This document shows positions 8,053 to 11,762 of a DNA stretch of 11,762 bases, piece by piece (position 1 is the first letter of the stretch; every line of letters begins with the position of its first letter). The stretch is from DASXTS01 sp036505275. GTDB taxonomy: Bacteria > Actinomycetota > Actinomycetes > Mycobacteriales > Pseudonocardiaceae. Location of the stretch: positions 1 through 11,762 of the forward strand of contig DASXTS010000012.1 in the NCBI GenBank assembly GCA_036505275.1, given 5' to 3'. A model generated the notes under the pieces. It saw only the letters and a list, made by a program, of their open reading frames with translations, did no database searches and was not told the origin of the DNA. The position numbers and the translations under genes were made by a program.

Positions 8053-8907
8053 ATGACCGCGGGGCTGGCGTTGGACGGGTTGCTGGGCCGGGCGCTGGCC
8101 AGCGGGGACGACGCCGACCTGCGGTCCGCGCTGGTGGCGGACAGCGGGCTGCCGGGTGCCCGGCTGAACCTGCGGCTGATGTCCGCGTTCGCGAAGGCCG
8201 TCGGCAGTGTCGTTTCCCCGTCAGATGGCGGGTCCGGTCCGCCGGTGGCCGCCCTGGAGGCATTGCTGGACGGCTGGGCCGCGCTGGACGCCGAGCAGGC
8301 CCCGGTCGACCAGCCGTCCGTGATCCTGCCGTGCGCCGCGGTCGCCGCCTACGGCGAGGTGGGAGCGGTCCGACCGGACTGGTGGCCCGACGAAGTGCGC
8401 AAGCTGCGCCGGGCCGCCGCCGACGACCGCTGGCGGGTCCGTGAGGTGGTGGCGCTGGCCCTGCAGCGGCTGCTCGACGCCGACTGGGACCGGACGGCCG
8501 CCGAGCTGCTGTCGTGGGCCGCCGACAAGGACGATCCGCTGGTGGTGCGGGCCGCGGCCGCCGGGGTGGCCGAGCCGCCGTTGCTCGCGGCCCGGCCGGC
8601 GCGGGCGTCGTCCGCATATGGCGTGCAACGCCGGGCCGTCGAGACGCTGCGGGGCTATCCACCACCGGACCGGCCCACGCCTCCGGTCCGGGTGCTGCGC
8701 CAGGCGCTCGGCTTCACGGTCAGCGTGGTGGTGGCCGCCGCCGGCGACTTCACGCTGCTACACGACCTGGCCGCCGCCGGCGACACCGACCTGCTGTGGG
8801 TGGCGCGGGAGAACCTCAAGAAGTCTCGCCTGGCGCGGTGGCCCGCCGAGGTGCACGCCGTACAAGCCCTCCTCACCGGTCAGGATGCATTCCGCACGCA
8901 ACGGTGA
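8053..8907 (+). CDS. HEAT-repeat-like hypothetical protein
   Basis: This predicts a 284-residue Ala/Leu-rich soluble protein whose ATG lies 10 bases after gyrB, so it is probably cotranscribed and coupled. It has no signal peptide or membrane helix. Repeated amphipathic helix pairs are visible, best around residues 118-175: RRAAADDRWRVREVVALALQ, then LLSWAADKDDPLVVRAAAAG. These resemble HEAT or DNA-alkylation-repeat units. A C-terminal pair includes LLHDLAAAGDTDLLWVAREN. I see no catalytic motif, so a protein- or nucleic-acid-binding scaffold is the most that can be said. Codon use is like gyrB, so it does not look recently acquired. Position between gyrB and the serine hydrolase gives no functional clue. 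Confidence 0.82.
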   Translation: MTAGLALDGLLGRALASGDDADLRSALVADSGLPGARLNLRLMSAFAKAVGSVVSPSDGGSGPPVAALEALLDGWAALDAEQAPVDQPSVILPCAAVAAYGEVGAVRPDWWPDEVRKLRRAAADDRWRVREVVALALQRLLDADWDRTAAELLSWAADKDDPLVVRAAAAGVAEPPLLAARPARASSAYGVQRRAVETLRGYPPPDRPTPPVRVLRQALGFTVSVVVAAAGDFTLLHDLAAAGDTDLLWVARENLKKSRLARWPAEVHAVQALLTGQDAFRTQR

Positions 8908-8911
8908 CCGG

Positions 8912-8919
8912 TAGATACT
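8912..8919 (+). promoter_or_regulatory. -10 element for leaderless hydrolase transcription
   Basis: TAGATACT lies 7 bases before ATG 8927 and resembles a strong actinobacterial -10. A start site at or next to the ATG would give a leaderless mRNA, in line with the absence of any Shine-Dalgarno. No clear -35 is seen. Confidence 0.45.
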
Positions 8920-8926
8920 CGTGCGC

Positions 8927-10168
8927 ATGGTTTTCAAGATCGACGTTCCAGCTGGCCTGATCGCCGGCGACGTAGCCGAGGGGTACGGGCCGGTGGCCGA
9001 GGAGTTCCGGCGTAACTTCGCCGAGCGCGGCGAACTCGGGGCGGCGTGCGCGGTGTACCGAGACGGAACGAAGGTCGTCGACCTGTGGGGCGGCTACCGA
9101 GACGGGTACCGGCGGCTGCCGTGGCAGCGCGACACGATGGTCACGGTGATGTCCACAACCAAGGGCGTCGCGTCGCTTGCCATGGCGGTTGCGCACTCGC
9201 GTGGCCTGCTCGACTACGACGCCCCGGTCACGAGGTACTGGCCGGAGTTCGGAGCTGCCGGCAAGGACGCGGTGACCGTGCGGCAGTTGCTGTCGCATCA
9301 GGGCGGGCTGCCGGTCATCGACCGGCAGCTGAGCCTGGCCGACCTCGCCGACCTGGACCTCGTCGCGTCGACACTCGCCGAACAGAAGCCGGCGTGGCGG
9401 CCGGGCACCCGGCACGGCTACCACGGCATCTCCCTTGGCTGGTACGAGGGTGAGCTGGTGCGGCGGGTCGACCCCCAGCGGCGCTCGCTCGGCCGGTTCT
9501 TCGCTGACGAGATCGCCGCCCCGCTCGGCATTGAGTTCCACATCGGGTTGCCCGAGGATGTGGACCCGAACCGGCTGGCGTTCATCCACGCCTACAAGCC
9601 GTACGAGATGCCGCTGCACATGCACGAGATGCCGCCGCGGTTCGTGGCCGGATTCCTCAACCCGCGCAGCATCACGGCGCGCGCGTTCGGCAATCCGAAG
9701 ATCCTGGGTCTCATGAGCAACTACAACCGGATGGACGTGCTACGGCTGGAGGTTCCGGCGGCGAACGGCACCGGCGAGGTGCGGGGCATCGCCCGCGCCT
9801 ACGGCGCGATGGCCACCGGGGGCGCCGAGCTCGGCGTCACGCCGGAAACGATGGATGCGCTGGTCCAGCCGGCCCGGCCGCCCAGCGGTGGGCTCCGCGA
9901 CGTGGTGCTGGGCGTGGACTCGGTCTTCTCGCTGGGCTATGTCAAGCCGTTCCCCAGGTTCCGGTTCGGCGCCAGCGGTGGCCGCGCGTTCGGCACCCCC
10001 GGCGGCGGAGGCTCCTTCGGGTTCGCCGACCCGGAGACGCGCATCGGCTTCGCATACGCCATGAACCGGACCGGCTTTCGGCTCTGGGATGACCAACGCG
10101 AGGTGGCGCTGCGGGACGCGCTCTATCGCAGGGTGCTGAAGGAGGCGCCGCAGCGGCCCGACAAGTGA
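8927..10168 (+). CDS. Beta-lactamase-fold serine hydrolase (family VIII esterase-like)
   Basis: This predicts a 413-residue cytoplasmic enzyme of the class C beta-lactamase/penicillin-binding fold (PF00144 type). The S-x-x-K nucleophile motif is STTK (Ser76, Lys79) in VMSTTKGVASLAMAVAHSRG. QLLSHQGGLP follows. The Tyr motif is Y-H-G (Tyr165) in GYHGISLGWYEGELVRRVD. The C-terminal glycine motif GGGGSFGFADPETRIGFAYA takes the place of KTG. This set is typical of family VIII carboxylesterases and mycobacterial LipL-like enzymes, acting on small esters rather than antibiotics. The substrate is unknown. There is no signal peptide, which argues against a periplasmic lactamase. The ATG at 8927 is preferred for the promoter spacing; the GTG at 8921 adds two residues. 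It separates gyrB from gyrA with no evident functional link. Confidence 0.9.
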   Translation: MVFKIDVPAGLIAGDVAEGYGPVAEEFRRNFAERGELGAACAVYRDGTKVVDLWGGYRDGYRRLPWQRDTMVTVMSTTKGVASLAMAVAHSRGLLDYDAPVTRYWPEFGAAGKDAVTVRQLLSHQGGLPVIDRQLSLADLADLDLVASTLAEQKPAWRPGTRHGYHGISLGWYEGELVRRVDPQRRSLGRFFADEIAAPLGIEFHIGLPEDVDPNRLAFIHAYKPYEMPLHMHEMPPRFVAGFLNPRSITARAFGNPKILGLMSNYNRMDVLRLEVPAANGTGEVRGIARAYGAMATGGAELGVTPETMDALVQPARPPSGGLRDVVLGVDSVFSLGYVKPFPRFRFGASGGRAFGTPGGGGSFGFADPETRIGFAYAMNRTGFRLWDDQREVALRDALYRRVLKEAPQRPDK

Positions 10169-10284
10169 CCACGTCGTGACCCTCCGCGGCCTGGTCTCGA
10201 CTCGACCAACCTACCGACCGGCCCGACGGCTCGGCGTGGGCGCTGGTAACGCGCGTCGCCGCTGAGGGCGCGATCGCGGCCGGA

Positions 10285-10290
10285 TAGACT
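10285..10290 (+). promoter_or_regulatory. Possible gyrA -10 element
   Basis: TAGACT fits TANNNT in the 188-base gap before gyrA. A separate gyrA promoter is plausible because two genes divide it from gyrB. No good -35 is visible. The leader would be about 60 bases and carry AAAGGA (10341-10346), 10 bases before the GTG. Confidence 0.35.
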
Positions 10291-10356
10291 GGGTCGTCGC
10301 TCGCCGGCCGGCTGCCGGGCGTGCGCGCCGGGGGGCGTGGAAAGGAACTTCGAGGC

Positions 10357-11762
10357 GTGACCGAGACCATCTTGCCGCCGGGCGGCGACCGCATCGAGCC
10401 GGTCGACATCCAGCAGGAGATGCAGCGCTCCTACATCGACTACGCGATGAGCGTGATCGTCGGCCGGGCGCTGCCGGACGTGCGGGACGGCCTCAAGCCG
10501 GTGCACCGCAGGGTGCTGTACTCGATGTTCGACTCCGGCTTCCGTCCGGACCGCGGGTATGTCAAGTGCTCCCGCGTGGTCGGCGACGTGATGGGCAACT
10601 ACCACCCGCACGGCGACAGCGCGATCTACGACACCCTGGTCCGGCTCGCCCAGCCCTGGTCCATGCGTCACCCGCTCATCGATGGCCAGGGCAATTTCGG
10701 CTCACCCGGAAACGATCCGGCTGCCGCCATGCGTTATTGTCTATCTGCCAATACGCGGGTTCGCTTGGCCGACGGGCCGTCCGTCCGAATTGACAGCATT
10801 GCCCCGGACGCGACCCCGAACAGCGACAATTCGATCGACCTCAAGGTCCTCGACCGCAACGGAAACCCGGTTCGGGCCACCGCGCTGTTCCACTCCGGCG
10901 AGCACCCTACGCTCGAGCTGACGACGGCCGAGGGCTACCAGCTCACCGGAACGGACAACCACCCGGTGCTGTGCCTGGTCAGCGTGCTGGGCGTGCCCAC
11001 GCTGCTATGGAAGCTCCTGGACGAGATCCAGCCCGGCGATCGGGTAGCGCTGCAGCGCACGCCGCGCGACGATCACGGCGCGCCGTCCTGGTCCGAGGCC
11101 GCGGCTGCCATTCTACTCGGCGCATTCATTAGCGAGGGGTTCGTCTCGGCGGAGCGGGCCGGGTTCAACAACGTCGATGAAGAGTTCTTCGGCCTGGTTC
11201 TCGCCGCATATGACACCGCGGTCGGCGGCCCGCGCTACGTCAACTCGCGCGTGATCGCGTCTGGCTCGAGGATCTATGAGCTTGACGTCCAAGACCTCTC
11301 GGCCATTCGGCGGAGCGTGCTCGGATACCTGGTTGGCGAGCGCAGCGCCGACAAGCAGGTGCCGGAGTTCGTCCACGGCGGCTCGACGGCGGGCAAACGG
11401 ATGTTCCTGCAGGCGCTGTTCACCGGCGACGGCTCGGCGTCGGCGCTGCCCCGGGGCACCGTGCAGATCTCCTACAGCACCCGGAGCGAGCAGCTCGCGG
11501 TCGACGTGCAGCATCTGCTGCTGGAGTTCGGCGTCGTCTCCCGCCGGTACCGGCACGCCACCGGCGAGCACAAGGTCGTGATCACGAATCGTCGTGACGC
11601 CGTCCTGTTCGCGACCAGGATCGGCTTCCTCGGCCGCAAGCAGGACAAGCTCACCGAGATCGTGCAGGACCTGCCGTACCGCACCCGGTCGATGAGCACC
11701 GACCACGTGCCGTTCGTCGCCGACTACATCCGGGCCAACGGCGCCAGCCGGTGGACCGAGCG
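10357..11762 (+). CDS. gyrA: DNA gyrase subunit A, intein-containing, 3' partial
   Basis: GyrA forms the DNA breakage-reunion core of gyrase with GyrB. GTG 10357 opens the conserved start: QQEMQRSYIDYAMSVIVGRA (extein residues 19-38), LPDVRDGLKPVHRRVLYSMF, then VGDVMGNYHPHGDSAIYD. After 127 extein residues the catalytic Tyr127, in NDPAAAMRY, is followed not by Thr-Glu but by the Cys of an intein. The rest of the window is still intein, so the remainder of GyrA lies beyond 11762. The quinolone-determining positions are Ser88 (E. coli Ser83) and Asp92 (Asp87), both sensitive-type; mycobacteria usually carry Ala at the first. The reading frame remains open to the window end. Function requires protein splicing, because the intein interrupts the active site. 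Confidence 0.96.
   Translation, partial: MTETILPPGGDRIEPVDIQQEMQRSYIDYAMSVIVGRALPDVRDGLKPVHRRVLYSMFDSGFRPDRGYVKCSRVVGDVMGNYHPHGDSAIYDTLVRLAQPWSMRHPLIDGQGNFGSPGNDPAAAMRYCLSANTRVRLADGPSVRIDSIAPDATPNSDNSIDLKVLDRNGNPVRATALFHSGEHPTLELTTAEGYQLTGTDNHPVLCLVSVLGVPTLLWKLLDEIQPGDRVALQRTPRDDHGAPSWSEAAAAILLGAFISEGFVSAERAGFNNVDEEFFGLVLAAYDTAVGGPRYVNSRVIASGSRIYELDVQDLSAIRRSVLGYLVGERSADKQVPEFVHGGSTAGKRMFLQALFTGDGSASALPRGTVQISYSTRSEQLAVDVQHLLLEFGVVSRRYRHATGEHKVVITNRRDAVLFATRIGFLGRKQDKLTEIVQDLPYRTRSMSTDHVPFVADYIRANGASRWTE
10738..11762 (+). mobile_element. GyrA intein with LAGLIDADG homing endonuclease domain (partial)
   Basis: The insertion lies directly after the catalytic Tyr codon, the same MRY^T site used by mycobacterial GyrA inteins. 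The first residue is Cys1, the splicing nucleophile. PNSDNSIDLKVLDRNGNPV, LFHSGEHP and VPTLLWKLLDEIQPGD closely resemble what I recall of the M. xenopi GyrA intein. Block B is GTDNHP with His75. Unlike the M. xenopi mini-intein, this one has an endonuclease: first LAGLIDADG-like helix ILLGAFISEG (Glu133) and second FLQALFTGDGS (Asp231). Both acidic metal-binding residues are present, so the nuclease may be active. At least 341 residues are open. The C-terminal splice blocks (expected HN^T) are outside the window. The element would home into intein-free gyrA alleles by double-strand break repair. Confidence 0.95.

Overview
This window is a high-GC actinobacterial chromosome segment. The strong GC3 bias, GTG starts, probable leaderless genes and the conserved gene run gnd - recF - dciA (DUF721) - gyrB - gyrA all point to the replication-origin neighbourhood of an actinomycete. 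The GyrA intein and the EspC/WXG100-type genes fit orders such as Pseudonocardiales, Micromonosporales or Corynebacteriales, but I cannot name a genus. Every convincing gene lies on the + strand.

Layout. (1) 1-1691 is an accessory type VII secretion/polymorphic-toxin locus. It holds an EspC-like gene (5' end cut by the window), a WXG100-like gene whose C-terminus is a broken ADP-ribosyltransferase (ART) toxin read in three successive frames, and an intact small ORF that is a candidate immunity gene. (2) 1797-2543 is a free-standing alanyl-tRNA editing protein (AlaX type). (3) 2593-2792 is non-coding and packed with DnaA-box-like 9-mers in both orientations, so it looks like oriC or part of one. 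dnaN, the usual left neighbour of gnd in many actinobacteria, is not there. (4) 2886-5833 holds gnd (short form), a 7-copy octamer repeat, recF, and dciA overlapping the recF end by 11 bp. The first codons of dciA carry three DnaA-box-like 9-mers, including a perfect TTGTCCACA, in a module nearly identical to one in the 2593-2792 cluster. (5) 6087-8042 is gyrB. It is followed by a HEAT-like hypothetical gene and a beta-lactamase-fold serine hydrolase that separate gyrB from gyrA. (6) From 10357 gyrA runs off the window end. After its catalytic tyrosine codon it is interrupted by a large intein with a LAGLIDADG homing-endonuclease domain. The adjacent extein codons look co-converted.

How it works together. 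The core block supplies replication initiation and helicase loading (DnaA boxes, DciA), gap repair (RecF) and supercoiling (GyrB/GyrA). gnd is a metabolic gene that traditionally sits in this block. The accessory elements are a decaying toxin locus, the AlaX gene, two genes between the gyrase subunits and the intein. They show that this normally conserved region has been invaded and remodelled several times.
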